This document shows, in pieces, positions 36,544 through 46,500 of a stretch of 63,987 nucleotides of DNA. Where the stretch lies: positions 1 through 63,987 of the forward strand of contig NZ_PVWJ01000009.1 of assembly GCF_003003775.1 (NCBI RefSeq), in the 5' to 3' direction. The notes beneath the pieces were generated by a model that was given only the letters and a program-made list of their open reading frames with translations, was not told the origin of the DNA and did not search any database. This DNA comes from Merismopedia glauca CCAP 1448/3 (GTDB lineage Bacteria > Cyanobacteriota > Cyanobacteriia > Cyanobacteriales > CCAP-1448). Each line of letters opens with the position of its first letter. Within the stretch, counting starts at the first letter, position 1. A program made the translations under genes and the position numbers.

Positions 36544-37461
36544 ATGAAGATCATTAGAGTTGTTCATGCCAACACTGCTAAAGAACTTGAAGTTGAAAGG
36601 CAAGCTTTCATACTCCAAAATTATGACTTAGAGGAATTCTTAGTAAAATACGAATCTGAAATTATAAGAGAGGCTAGGCTGGCAGAAATTGAGTTAGCCT
36701 ATAAAAGTGCTAAAAACAGCGCTCTGAAAATTGGACAAATCATGATGAGGTCATTGCCAGTAACTTCTATTTTCGCCGAAGAGTTACTCATTAATCCTAA
36801 GTCTTTTATTAGATTTTCTAAGATAGCCATTTTAACTTTTCTGCAAGATCTTCAAGTCAAGTTAGAAGATGTAGAAGTTCTGCCGCTTGAAGTAGCTAAG
36901 GAAAAGTATCCAAGTAGTCATAACCTTTCAACTGGAACTTATACGCTTCACCCGCGTGATGGTAGCAGGCTTACTCGCCTTGAGTACTATCATAGAAACC
37001 TAGCTCAGGAAAAGGATGATGAATTAATAGTACTACTTGGAAAAATGGGAGCTAAATCACTGAAAATTTTAGAAAGTGATATACAAGATAATTCCATCTC
37101 TGCACGATTACAAATAGATGCAATTGCAATAGATGCAAATAGTAGCATGAATCTTTCTAAAAAAATTGAAAAAGGTAAAGAGCTAATTGTAAATTTTGAA
37201 GGCAATGCTACTAAAATAGAATCAAGTCTATTGGAAAATTCATTGTGGTTTTCAGACGATAGTAAGCTTCATTCAATATTTGAGAGTAGGTTACTAAACT
37301 CCAACAGAATTGAGGAATATGTACTGAAAACTACATATACTGAAACATTCGATTTTGATTTTAGCCTAGCAACAAAATACCTCACATTATATGTTGACTT
37401 AAAGGCAGAGTACCAGTCTCTAAGTAGAAGAGAACGATTTTTCTATGTAAAGTTTGGATAG
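36544..37461 (+). CDS. Orphan 305-residue protein, unknown function
   Basis: I do not recognise this protein. The N-terminal 130 residues are helical and charged (ELEVERQAFILQNYDLEEFL). A more conserved-looking centre reads STGTYTLHPRDGSRLTRLEY YHRNLAQEKDDELIVLLGK, then MGAKSLKILESD. That resembles bacterial unknowns with a xHPxxxxxY…FHR…LLxxLGA pattern. The C-terminal half is beta-rich with LENSLWFSDDSKLHSIFESR and ends SRRERFFYVKFG. No signal peptide or membrane helix is seen. Codon use is AT-rich and HIP1 is absent, unlike its neighbours, which suggests transfer. It has a reasonable ribosome site (GAGAAGG) and a strong palindromic operator upstream. TAGGTTGGGTT-type repeats lie on both sides in opposite orientation. 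Confidence 0.6.
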   Translation: MKIIRVVHANTAKELEVERQAFILQNYDLEEFLVKYESEIIREARLAEIELAYKSAKNSALKIGQIMMRSLPVTSIFAEELLINPKSFIRFSKIAILTFLQDLQVKLEDVEVLPLEVAKEKYPSSHNLSTGTYTLHPRDGSRLTRLEYYHRNLAQEKDDELIVLLGKMGAKSLKILESDIQDNSISARLQIDAIAIDANSSMNLSKKIEKGKELIVNFEGNATKIESSLLENSLWFSDDSKLHSIFESRLLNSNRIEEYVLKTTYTETFDFDFSLATKYLTLYVDLKAEYQSLSRRERFFYVKFG

Positions 37462-37689
37462 TCTTCCTCAAGAGCGAGACTTAAATAACGATTACTGAAC
37501 CTAATTTAATTAGATAGTGTGATCGCAGATCTCGTAGGTTGGGTTGACCTTAGGAAACCCAGCACTTTTCAAACAACATTATTCGTCTAGATCCCGAACA
37601 TCCAGGCATTTTCCAAGCGAGTCAACCCCAGCACAAGCTCCAGATCCAGCTAAAATAGATAGGGGGTAAGTGGCAACGAGATCCAAGCT

Positions 37690-37965
37690 ATGACACTCAG
37701 GCAACCCCGCTACAGTAAAGAAGAATTCGCTCGGCGTGGCAATGAAATTTATGAAACTCAAGTGCGCCAACAAGTTGAGGAAGGCAATTATGGCAAGATA
37801 GTGGCGATAGACATTGAAACCGGAGCCTTTGAGGTTGCCGATGAGTTGTTAGCGGCATCGAAACATCTCTTAGCGCGATCGCCAGATGCTCAGACATGGT
37901 TTGTTCGGATTGGGCATCCAGCAGTCGATCGCTTTGGTGCGCGGAGTTTGAGAACGACGCGATGA
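37690..37965 (+). CDS. Cyanobacterial small protein paired with retropepsin
   Basis: 91 residues. It starts MTLRQPRYSKEEFARRGNEI YETQ and continues KIVAIDIETGAFEVADELLA, ending in a basic tail. I have seen this kind of protein upstream of clan AA aspartic proteases in cyanobacteria; its function is unknown and it may behave like an antitoxin. Its TGA stop (37963-37965) overlaps the ATG of the protease gene (37962-37964) as ATGA, giving translational coupling. Start ATG 37690 is preceded by ATCCAAGCT with no strong ribosome site. Confidence 0.7.
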   Translation: MTLRQPRYSKEEFARRGNEIYETQVRQQVEEGNYGKIVAIDIETGAFEVADELLAASKHLLARSPDAQTWFVRIGHPAVDRFGARSLRTTR

Positions 37966-38330
37966 TGCAAGGATTTGTGAATCAGAGTTGTGAGGCAACG
38001 TTGCCGATTGTCATTAAGAATAATGCCACAACACAACTGGTAGATACCGTGATTGATACGGGATTTTCTGGCTTCTTAACCTTGCCATTCGATATTATCT
38101 CGGCTTTGGGACTTAGTTGGGAAGGTCGTGATGTTGCGACATTGGGTGATGGGACTTCCTGCACTTTTGAGGTCTACATGGCGATCGTCATCTGGGATGG
38201 GCAATATCGCGAGATTTACGTCAATGAATCAGAAACAGCACCTCTAATCGGGATGAGGTTATTGAGAGGTTACGATTTGCGGATTCAGGCAATTGAGGGC
38301 GGTACTATTACGATTGAAGCCTTGAAATAG
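37962..38330 (+). CDS. Clan AA (retropepsin-like) aspartic protease
   Basis: 122 residues from ATG 37962. The catalytic flap region is TVIDTGFSGFLTLP (D-T-G motif near residue 32), followed by LGLSWEGRDVATLGDG and the closing hydrophobic-G motif PLIGMRLLRGYDLRI. It is half-pepsin sized, so it should work as a dimer. Substrates are unknown. Upstream in-frame codons overlap the previous gene and are not used, because the ATGA overlap is a clear coupling signal. The pair forms a compact two-gene unit. Confidence 0.85.
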   Translation: MMQGFVNQSCEATLPIVIKNNATTQLVDTVIDTGFSGFLTLPFDIISALGLSWEGRDVATLGDGTSCTFEVYMAIVIWDGQYREIYVNESETAPLIGMRLLRGYDLRIQAIEGGTITIEALK

Positions 38331-38848
38331 AGCAAGTGCGATCGCTTAAACTAAAGAAGCTCGCTTGCACTAATGTAAAGTTATGCGCTCAAATGTCGAT
38401 CTCTTAATCCCGATGTCTTGAGAAATAGAATCGAACAATTTATTGAGCATTGCGAAAATACATCACAGAGCGATCGCTAAACGTTTCGTAAGTGGCTGGG
38501 CGATCTTCCTGCATCAGTGCAATTTGGGAAGGGTTGGGGAGCGATCGAGCGTTCTAGAATATAGAGATCTCTAATAACCCAAATTTTACCAAGATGGATC
38601 GGAGTTTAAGGCTAATTTCTGGAGAAATCTCCTCAGTTATTGAAGCAGCAGACTAGCGCTAACATCTGAGGGAGTATGTCAAAATAGACTTAAAGCTAAG
38701 TTAAGGAGAGCAATAGCGTTACTGTTATGCTATCGGCGATCGCTTTATACCGATCTACTCAGAAACACTAGTAATTGCTCGTCTAAAATTCCCAGCAATC
38801 GCTCAATTTCTTCATACCCCGTCTAGTTTCTCAAGTTAAATTCTGGCT
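38331..38848. other. 518-bp spacer with possible decayed coding sequence
   Basis: No intact gene. One frame near 38412-38560 reads RNRIEQFIEHCENTSQ, a stop, then FRKWLGDLPASVQFGKGWGA. This looks like eroded protein of unknown family. GCAAGTGCGA…TCGCTTGCAC forms an inverted pair near 38335-38375, and several HIP1 sites are present. The promoter for the gene at 38849 must be in the last 100 bp. Confidence 0.4.
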
Positions 38849-39097
38849 ATGTTACAGCACACCCAAACCATCCGTTACTACCAAAAAATTACCGACGCCT
38901 TCGTCGATATGTGGAATCGAGGCTATCGATTTGATGAGTTACGTTTGTATTTGGAAGGTTATTTAGCTTCTTTGCATCATAGTAGTGCGTTAGAACCTTA
39001 TCTGATTCACCGTCTTGAAGAAGAAGCTACTCGCTTTTTATACGATGTTTCTAATTTTGAACCAGCAGTTCAAACTCAACCTGATTACAATTATTAA
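38849..39097 (+). CDS. DUF6761-type cyanobacterial conserved protein
   Basis: 82 residues: MLQHTQTIRYYQKITDAFVD, then MWNRGYRFDELRLYLEGYLA and YLIHRLEEEATRFLYD. It is predicted all-helical, soluble, and about the length of its family. As I recall it is conserved across cyanobacteria (DUF6761), with no known function. It is convergent with malQ; a TGACTTC array fills the gap and touches the malQ stop codon. Confidence 0.72.
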   Translation: MLQHTQTIRYYQKITDAFVDMWNRGYRFDELRLYLEGYLASLHHSSALEPYLIHRLEEEATRFLYDVSNFEPAVQTQPDYNY

Positions 39098-39136
39098 ATG
39101 AAGTCAGATATCAAAACTATTGAAAACCAATACTTC

Positions 39137-39164
39137 TGACTTCTGACTTCTGACTTTTGACTTC
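39137..39164. repeat. TGACTTC heptamer array abutting malQ
   Basis: Four units of TGACTTC (one TGACTTT) ending at the base before the malQ stop codon (39165-39167). The exact contact with the coding end is the same pattern as at the MgtC and LysR genes. Confidence 0.8.
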
Positions 39165-40667
39165 CTAACTAGGTAGTCGTCCAAAAACTGCCCCTAAATT
39201 CTGGAGGCGATCGCTAATTTGCGGCTGTAAATGCCCTTCTTGATAGCGCCATTCCCAGTTTCCAGTAGCTGTACCAGGATAGTTCATCCGTGCTTCGTTC
39301 CCTAAGCCTAATAAATCCTGAACGGGGATAATTGCCAAATTAGAGATGGATGAGTAAGCTAAACGAATCAGATCCCAATGGACTCCATCTGCACTAATCC
39401 CACCCAGATAATCTATCAGGGTTTGTCTTTCTCCGTCAGATAGCTGTTCAAACCAACCGCCTGTAGTATCGTTGTCGTGGGTGCCACTATAAACTACACT
39501 ATTTCGGGTGTAGTTGAAAGGTAGATAGGGGTTACCTGCACCCCCTCCAAAAGCGAACTGCAAAATCTTCATCCCAGGAAACTCAAAGCGATCGCGCAAG
39601 GCTTCCACTTCTGGAGTAATTACACCCAAATCTTCCGCAATGATGGGCAATCTTCCCAGTTGTTGCTTAATCGCCTCAAAAAACACCGCTCCAGGACCTT
39701 TCAACCAAGCTCCATTCATGGCTGTAGTCTCCCCTTGAGGTACTACCCAATAGCCTTCAAAGCCCCGAAAATGGTCGATTCGGATTAAATCTACATAGTC
39801 TAGTATAGATTGGAATCTTTGTACCCACCAACCGTAATTATCCTGCTCTAATTGCTGCCAATCATAGACGGGATTGCCCCATAGTTGCCCAGTTTCGCTA
39901 AAATAATCGGGTGGTACGCCCGCCATTAATGCTGGTTCCCCAGTTTCTTCATCCAAGCGAAAGTTTTCGGGATATGCCCAAACATCAGCACTATTATGCG
40001 CCACATAAATGGGAATATCTCCAATAATCTCGATTCCACCTTGGTTAGCGTAAGCTTTTAGTTCCTGCCATTGGTGAAAAAACTCAAATTGAATATATTT
40101 CTGGAAAAATATCTGATTACTTAACTGAGAACGCCAGCGATCTACAGCTTCCGGTTCTCGTCTAGCAATATCTTTTTCCCATGTATGCCAGCTAGCGCCT
40201 TGATGTACTTCTAGCAAAGCCATGAATAAGGCATAGTTATCGAGCCAATAAGCTTTAGATTCGCAAAAACGAGCAAAATCCTTATGTTGACCTGGTGAGG
40301 CAGAATTTTTAAAGCTATCGCACGCTTTTTCTAATAAGGGCATTTTGGTAGCAACAACCTGCTGAAAATCAACCCGTTCTGGGGGAAAGTCAGGTGCCTT
40401 TAAAAGATCGTCACCCGTTAAAAATCCATTATGGTACAGCTTTTCCAAGCTGAGCATCAACGGATTCCCCGCCATTGCCGAAAAGCACATATAAGGAGAA
40501 TTCCCAAATCCAGTTGGGCCTAGAGGCAGAATTTGCCAGTAACGTTGCTTACCAGCTACCAAAAAATCGATAAATTCGTAAGCTGACTTACCAAGATCGC
40601 CAATGCCAAAACGACTGGGAAAAGAAGTCGGATGTAGTAGAATACCGCTAGCTCTGGGAAGAGGCAT
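39165..40667 (-). CDS. malQ: 4-alpha-glucanotransferase (amylomaltase)
   Basis: 500 residues, normal for bacterial GH77. It starts MPLPRASGILLHPTSFPSRF GIGDLG. Catalytic motifs: nucleophile Asp in IRIDHFRGFEGYW (near 296), acid/base Glu in IIAEDLGVITPEV (near 345) and YSGTHDNDTTGGW (near 398). It transfers glucan segments between maltodextrins during glycogen or starch breakdown in the cytoplasm. The debranching-type enzyme at 44 is a likely pathway partner. Its start lies 116 bp from the divergent NUDIX gene. Confidence 0.95.
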   Translation of the reverse strand: MPLPRASGILLHPTSFPSRFGIGDLGKSAYEFIDFLVAGKQRYWQILPLGPTGFGNSPYMCFSAMAGNPLMLSLEKLYHNGFLTGDDLLKAPDFPPERVDFQQVVATKMPLLEKACDSFKNSASPGQHKDFARFCESKAYWLDNYALFMALLEVHQGASWHTWEKDIARREPEAVDRWRSQLSNQIFFQKYIQFEFFHQWQELKAYANQGGIEIIGDIPIYVAHNSADVWAYPENFRLDEETGEPALMAGVPPDYFSETGQLWGNPVYDWQQLEQDNYGWWVQRFQSILDYVDLIRIDHFRGFEGYWVVPQGETTAMNGAWLKGPGAVFFEAIKQQLGRLPIIAEDLGVITPEVEALRDRFEFPGMKILQFAFGGGAGNPYLPFNYTRNSVVYSGTHDNDTTGGWFEQLSDGERQTLIDYLGGISADGVHWDLIRLAYSSISNLAIIPVQDLLGLGNEARMNYPGTATGNWEWRYQEGHLQPQISDRLQNLGAVFGRLPS

Positions 40668-40783
40668 GAGTTACCTTAGATCGAAGATGATGCCAAAAGA
40701 TCATTGTAGTATTAAGCTGAGTTTCTAATTCCTCATCCATTAGACTGAGTTTCGCCAAGTCCCAATCCCCAATTCCCAATCGG

Positions 40784-41209
40784 ATGACCTATCGTAATCC
40801 TGTTCCTACCGTCGATATTATCATTGAGTTGAGCGATCGCCCCCATCGCCCGATTATCCTGATTGAAAGGCTCAATCCTCCCTTTGGTTGGGCAATTCCT
40901 GGAGGATTTGTCGATTATGGGGAATCTCTAGAAACTGCTGCTGTCAGAGAAGCTTTGGAAGAAACGGGTTTATCTATCGAATTAATCGAGCAATTTCACG
41001 TTTACTCCAATCCAGAACGGGATGCCAGGAAACACACCATCAGTACTGTCTTTCTCGCCACAGCTACGGGAGAACCCCAAGCTGGAGATGATGCTAAGGG
41101 AATCGGGATTTTTCCGCTTTGGGAACTTCCCACTCCCCTGTGCTTCGATCATGCCCAAATTATGCAAGATTATAGGCGCTATCGCGACTATGGCATTCGC
41201 CCTCGTTAG
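40784..41209 (+). CDS. NUDIX hydrolase
   Basis: 141 residues. The full Nudix box is present, [20 protein letters not shown] then ETGL, matching GX5EX7REUXEEXGU (about 44-66). N-terminal [20 protein letters not shown] and C-terminal [19 protein letters not shown] fit the ADP-ribose pyrophosphatase / MutT-like subgroup. It should hydrolyse a nucleoside diphosphate linked to another group; the exact substrate is unclear. It is divergent from malQ. Confidence 0.9.
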   Translation: MTYRNPVPTVDIIIELSDRPHRPIILIERLNPPFGWAIPGGFVDYGESLETAAVREALEETGLSIELIEQFHVYSNPERDARKHTISTVFLATATGEPQAGDDAKGIGIFPLWELPTPLCFDHAQIMQDYRRYRDYGIRPR

Positions 41210-41258
41210 AAATATGGATAATGGCGATCGCTCTTTGTCTAAAACTAGAATATCGAGA

Positions 41259-41330
<72 letters not shown>

Positions 41331-41474
41331 GATAGTCTCCCTAGTATACCACATATCTCACTAAAAGCAATAATTTTTCATTCCAAATCTAGAACGCTCT
41401 TAATAGCCGTGAAAAAAGGTTTCATACTATAACTGTGGTGTATTTTTAGATCGAAGCCTCTGTAGGGAAATTTA

Positions 41475-42779
41475 ATGAAGCGATCGCTCAAACTCCGCAG
41501 TGACTCTCTCCCTCGCGTGGAAATGTCTTTGAGGGTTAATGGTTTCTTGAGTCAAAAGGCGTTAGCTGAAGATGTAGGACTAGCCTTATCTACAGTTAGC
41601 AATTTCCTCACTGGTAAGCCTGTAGATCGTCTCACCTTCGTCGAGATTTGTCATAGATTGGATTTGGAGTGGCGGGATCTAGCCGATCTCGAAATACCTG
41701 TCACCCAAACTCCTCCTTTCTCTGATTTCCCCTACTCTCCACCTCTACCAGATGCAGAACCTGAATTACCAGAAGGTCAGGTGGATCTGTCCTCAGCTTT
41801 CTATGTGGAAAGAGTGCCAGTCGAAGCTCTTTGTTACCGAAATATTGTGAAACCTGGAGGTTTAGTACGGATTAAAGCACCTAGACAAATGGGCAAAACA
41901 TCTTTATTGGCACGGATTATGCATTATGCCTATCAAAGCGATCATATCACTATTCCTCTGAATTTTCAACTTTTAGATGAAGCAGATTTTACTAATATAG
42001 ATCGACTTTTACAAAGATTTGCTGCGAGTGTAGCTCGTCAATTAAGATTACCAAATCGACTTAGTGATTATTGGGAGGATTTCTTAGGTAGTAAGGTCAA
42101 TTGTACCACTTATTTTCAAGAATACTTATTACCTGAAACTCAGCAAAATTTGGTTTTAGGATTAGATGAGGTAGACAGAATTTTTCAATATCCAGAAGTA
42201 GCGGCTGACTTTTTAGGAATGTTGAGAGCTTGGCATGAAGAAGCTAAAATTAATCATATTTGGAAACAGTTAAGATTAGTTTTAGTACATTCTACCGAAG
42301 TTTATATTCCTTTAAATATTAATCAATCTCCTTTCAATGTTGGTTTAGCAGTAGAGTTATCAGAATTTACACCTCAGCAAGTCCATGATTTAGCTAAACG
42401 ACATCGACTTAAATGGGAAATAACACAGGTCGATCTATTGATGGGAATGGTGGGGGGACATCCATATTTAATTCGCTTGGCTTTATATCATATTGCTTTG
42501 GGAATGGAGTTAGCTGAAGTCTTAAATAATGCACCTACCGAAAGTGGACTTTATTCCGAACATTTACGCCGTCATTTGTGGAACTTAGAGCAAAATCCTC
42601 ACTTGACTATCGCGATGAAAGCAATTATAGAGGCTGAAAAACCTTTGAAGTTAAATAGTATGGATGCTTTTCATTTGAATAGTATGGGATTAATTAAAAT
42701 GGAGGGTAATGAGTGTCTGCCTATGTGTAATTTGTATCGACTTTATTTTCGCGATCGCCTTCAAAAGCTTGACGTATAA
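41475..42779 (+). CDS. HTH plus AAA-like (pfam14516-type) ATPase
   Basis: 434 residues. The N-terminal XRE/LacI-like HTH (about 24-60, QKALAEDVGLALSTVSNFLT) is followed by an AAA-like domain (about 105-400). That domain has a variant P-loop APRQMGKTSLL (near 137), Walker B LVLGLDEVDRIF (near 230), a sensor-like LVLVHSTEVY and the GHPYLIRLALYHI block. Such AAA-like proteins belong to STAND-related signalling ATPases common in cyanobacteria, often paired with effector or repeat domains. Here the only extra domain is the HTH, so it may be a nucleotide-controlled regulator. A second AAA-like protein with WD40 repeats lies 0.8 kb downstream, beyond cynS. Confidence 0.82.
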   Translation: MKRSLKLRSDSLPRVEMSLRVNGFLSQKALAEDVGLALSTVSNFLTGKPVDRLTFVEICHRLDLEWRDLADLEIPVTQTPPFSDFPYSPPLPDAEPELPEGQVDLSSAFYVERVPVEALCYRNIVKPGGLVRIKAPRQMGKTSLLARIMHYAYQSDHITIPLNFQLLDEADFTNIDRLLQRFAASVARQLRLPNRLSDYWEDFLGSKVNCTTYFQEYLLPETQQNLVLGLDEVDRIFQYPEVAADFLGMLRAWHEEAKINHIWKQLRLVLVHSTEVYIPLNINQSPFNVGLAVELSEFTPQQVHDLAKRHRLKWEITQVDLLMGMVGGHPYLIRLALYHIALGMELAEVLNNAPTESGLYSEHLRRHLWNLEQNPHLTIAMKAIIEAEKPLKLNSMDAFHLNSMGLIKMEGNECLPMCNLYRLYFRDRLQKLDV

Positions 42780-42964
42780 CCAATAACTAAATTATTGATC
42801 GACTCAACTCTAAAAATGTCAAGGATTGCCTATTTAAACTCAAGTTAGGTATTGACAAAAAACTAAAAGTATCTTTGTCTGTAAATATAGCGTTTCTCTG
42901 GAATTGGCTCAAGTGAGTCAACCACAAAGTCACAAAGTTCACAGAGTTAATCCCCAAAAAATTC

Positions 42965-43405
42965 ATGTCTATTTCAGAAATTACTCAGCAGCTACTAGCG
43001 GCTAAACAGTCAAAAGGCTTAAGTTTTGCAGATCTTGAGCAAATTATTCATCGAGATGAGGTTTGGATTGCAGCCTTATTTTATCGTCAAGCTAGTGCTT
43101 CTGAGGAAGAAGCACAAAAATTAACTCAGGCGTTAGGATTAGGAAAAGAGATTGCAGAAAAACTTACTGAGTATCCTGTTAAAGGTAATAGTTCTATCGT
43201 ACCTACAGATCCTTTAATATATCGCTTCTATGAGATTATGCAAGTGTATGGAATGCCAATCAAAGAGGTAATTCAGGAGAAGTTTGGTGATGGCATTATG
43301 AGTGCCATAGATTTCACTTTAGATATTGAAAAGGAGGAAGATCCCAAAGGCGATCGCGTTAAAGTAATTATGTCTGGTAAATTCTTGCCGTATAAAAAGT
43401 GGTAA
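42965..43405 (+). CDS. cynS: Cyanate hydratase (cyanase)
   Basis: 146 residues, full length. The N-terminal helical domain (1-80) has [15 protein letters not shown]. The catalytic C-terminal domain (about 85-146) has the signature [14 protein letters not shown] with Arg and Glu of the active site, and [16 protein letters not shown] with the active-site Ser. It turns cyanate and bicarbonate into ammonia and CO2; cyanobacteria use it for nitrogen and detoxification. A TTGACA lies at about 42852, but I see no well-spaced -10 and no NtcA box of the GTAN8TAC form. Confidence 0.95.
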   Translation: MSISEITQQLLAAKQSKGLSFADLEQIIHRDEVWIAALFYRQASASEEEAQKLTQALGLGKEIAEKLTEYPVKGNSSIVPTDPLIYRFYEIMQVYGMPIKEVIQEKFGDGIMSAIDFTLDIEKEEDPKGDRVKVIMSGKFLPYKKW

Positions 43406-43499
43406 AACGACTTTATCTAGTTTAGCTGTGTCGCGATCGCTCAACTGAAGCTGATAACATAATGAGTAATAAGCAATAAGTACGTAATTATTTTACTTG

Positions 43500-43534
43500 T
43501 TACTCTTTACTCCTTACTCCTTACTCCTTACTCC
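43500..43534. repeat. TTACTCC heptamer array before a start codon
   Basis: Five units (first TTACTCT) ending five bases before the ATG at 43540. It takes the place of a normal ribosome site, like the CTTCTTC array at 7812. Confidence 0.85.
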
Positions 43535-43539
43535 CCCAA

Positions 43540-46500
43540 ATGGATCGCGACAACTATGAATATCAAGTGGGTGGTAGTTTACCAGCAGAGGCTCAAAGTT
43601 ATGTAATTAGACAAGCCGATACTGAATTATTAACTTGGCTAAAAACCGGAGAATTTTGTTATGTTCTTAATTCTCGCCAAATGGGTAAGTCTAGTTTAAG
43701 AGTTCAGACGATGCAAAAACTAGCTGCGGTAAATATTCAATGTGCAGCTATAGATTTAACTAAAATTGTCAGCCATAATTCTACTCAAGAACAGTGGTAT
43801 GCGGGACTTATTAAAACTTTAATTACTGAGTTTAACTTATCTGCAAAAGTTAATTTAAGAAATTGGTGGAGAGAAAGAGATTTTCTCGCACCAGTGCAGA
43901 GGTTTAGTGAGTTTATCAGTGATGTATTATTGATAGAAACTAAAGCTCCTTTGGTTATTTTTATAGATGAAATTGATAGTATCCTTAGTTTAAATTTTCC
44001 AGTAGATGATTTTTTTGCAGCAATTAGAGCCTTTTATAATCAAAGGGCTGACGATCCTATTTATCGCCGTCTGACTTTTGCTTTATTTGGAGTAGCTACT
44101 CCTTCAGACTTGATGCCAGATAAGCAAAAGACTCCTTTTAATATTGGCAGAGCGATCGCACTAGAAGGGTTTAAATTTGATGAAGTTCAACCCCTAATTG
44201 ATGGATTAGTTACTAAAGCAATTAATCCCCAAACTGTCATCCGAGAGGTTTTATTCTGGACGGGGGGACAACCATTTTTAACTCAAAAGTTATGTCAGCT
44301 AATTCAAGAGGATCAAGAATTGATTTTGGTGGGAGCAGAAGCCAACTATGTAGCTAAATTGGTAAACGATCGCTTGGTGAATAATTGGGAAATGCAAGAT
44401 GAACCAGAGCATCTCAAAACTATCTGCGATCGCTTAATGTTTGGTTCTCAATTTAGTGGCAAAGATCGGGTTGAAATTAGATCTAGTTATTCTGATAATA
44501 CGATTCAAGTTTTGGGACTATATCAGCAGATTTTACAACCTCAAAATAACTTGATTTCCGATCTTTATCCAGATCGCCAAGCTATAGCTCGATTGTTACT
44601 TTCTGGTTTAGTTGTTAAATCTCAAGGCAAGCTTCAAGTTTATAATCAAATTTATGCTTCTATCTTTAATCTTGATTGGGTTCAAAAAACTTTAGACGAT
44701 CTTCGTCCCTATGCGGATAAATTAGCAGCTTGGCTGCAATCTCAATGCCAAAATTCTGCCTATCTTTTGCAGACTAAAGAACTGAAAAATGCTCTGAGTT
44801 GGGCAGCTAATAAAAATCTTAGTTATCAAGATTATCAGTTTTTGGATGCAAGTCGGGAACTGGAAAACCAAAATATTAAAAAAGCTTTAGAAGCTAAAAT
44901 TAAGGCTAATAAAATCTTGGCTAAGGCTCAAGAAAAAGTTCAATTGGCTTTAGCTGAAGAGAAAGAGTCCAACCAAAGATTAATTACCACTCAAAAACGA
45001 ACTCGTCAAACAATTAGATTTGGGTTTAGTATTTTATTGGCAATCTCGATAGTTTCTTTAGCTGTGGGTTTACAAGCTTTTTTCCTCATGCAAAAAGCTG
45101 AATCTAGAAGAAAGTTAGCCGAAATTGAAATGCTAAGTGCAGCTTCTCAATGGCAGTTTACTAAACATAATCAAATCGAAGCTTTGCTAGCTAGTATTAA
45201 AGCTGTTAAGCAGCTACAAGATAGTAAGATTGGACAAGATTTACAACAAAATACGATTAATACCTTACAACAAATCCTTTATAATGTTCGCGAATTTAAT
45301 CGTTTAGTCGGACATCAAGACAAAGTTAATACAGTTATATTTAGTCCAGATGGGAAAGCGATCGCTTCTGCTAGTAACGATGGCACGATTAAATTATGGA
45401 AAGCTGATGGTACTATTATTAAAACTTTAGTTGGTCACGGTAAATCTGTCAGAAGCATTGCCTTTAGTCCAGATGGAAAATATCTAGTTTCTGGTAGTCA
45501 CGATCGCACCATTAAAATATGGCAAGTCAAAGATGGATTGTTGAAGAAAACCATTAATGCTCATTTAGAAGAAGTCGAAACTATTCGCTTTAGTCCTGAT
45601 GGTAGTTTTATCGCTGATGGTAGTTTTGATAATACAGTTAAACTTTGGACTAGTAACGGTGAACCAATTAAAACAGCAAATGTTCTCAAAAATGAAGGGG
45701 CAATTTATAGTTTAACTATCAGTCCGGATAATCAAATAATTGCTGTAGCTGGTCAACAAAGTGCGATCGCACTTTGGAACCGTCAAGGGGTTAAAATTAA
45801 ACAATGGTCGGCTCACAGTCAGCAAATTAATAGCCTTGAATTTAGTCATCATGGCAAGTTTTTAGCTTCTGCTAGTAGCGACGGTACAATTAAAATTTGG
45901 AATGTTGAAGGAAAGCTGCTAAAAGTCCTAACTGGACATACCAGTCGTGTCAATAGTATCAGTTTTAGTCCAGATGACCTGACTCTAGTTTCTAGCGGTC
46001 ATGATGGTACAGTTAGATTATGGCGTTTAGTCGATGGATTTAATGTTGACACTTGGGAAGGACATCAACGTCCAGTTTATGGCGCTAGTTTTAGTCCTAA
46101 CGGTGAAATAATTGCTTCAGCTAGTTATGATGGAAGCATTAAACTTTGGCGTTATAATCCCTGGCGACAAGAACTCAAAGGTCACTCTTTAGAAGTAAAT
46201 AATGCTAGCTTCAGCCTTGATAGTCAACTGGTAATTTCTGCCAGTCAAGACGGAACTTTAAAACTTTGGGGACGTAACGGCGTTTTTTTAGAAACTCTAT
46301 CTGATAGTCCTGGTTGGTATCGAAGTGTTACTTTTAGTCCTAATGCTAAGCAGGTAGCAGCAGCTATTGAAAAGACAGTAAAGCTGTGGAATTTTCTCCC
46401 TTGCGAAGACCGATCTAAATGTTTATATCGTTTGCATTTAGTCAGAACATTTACAGGTCATAAAGGTCGAGTCTACACCGTTAGTTTTAGTCCCGATGGT

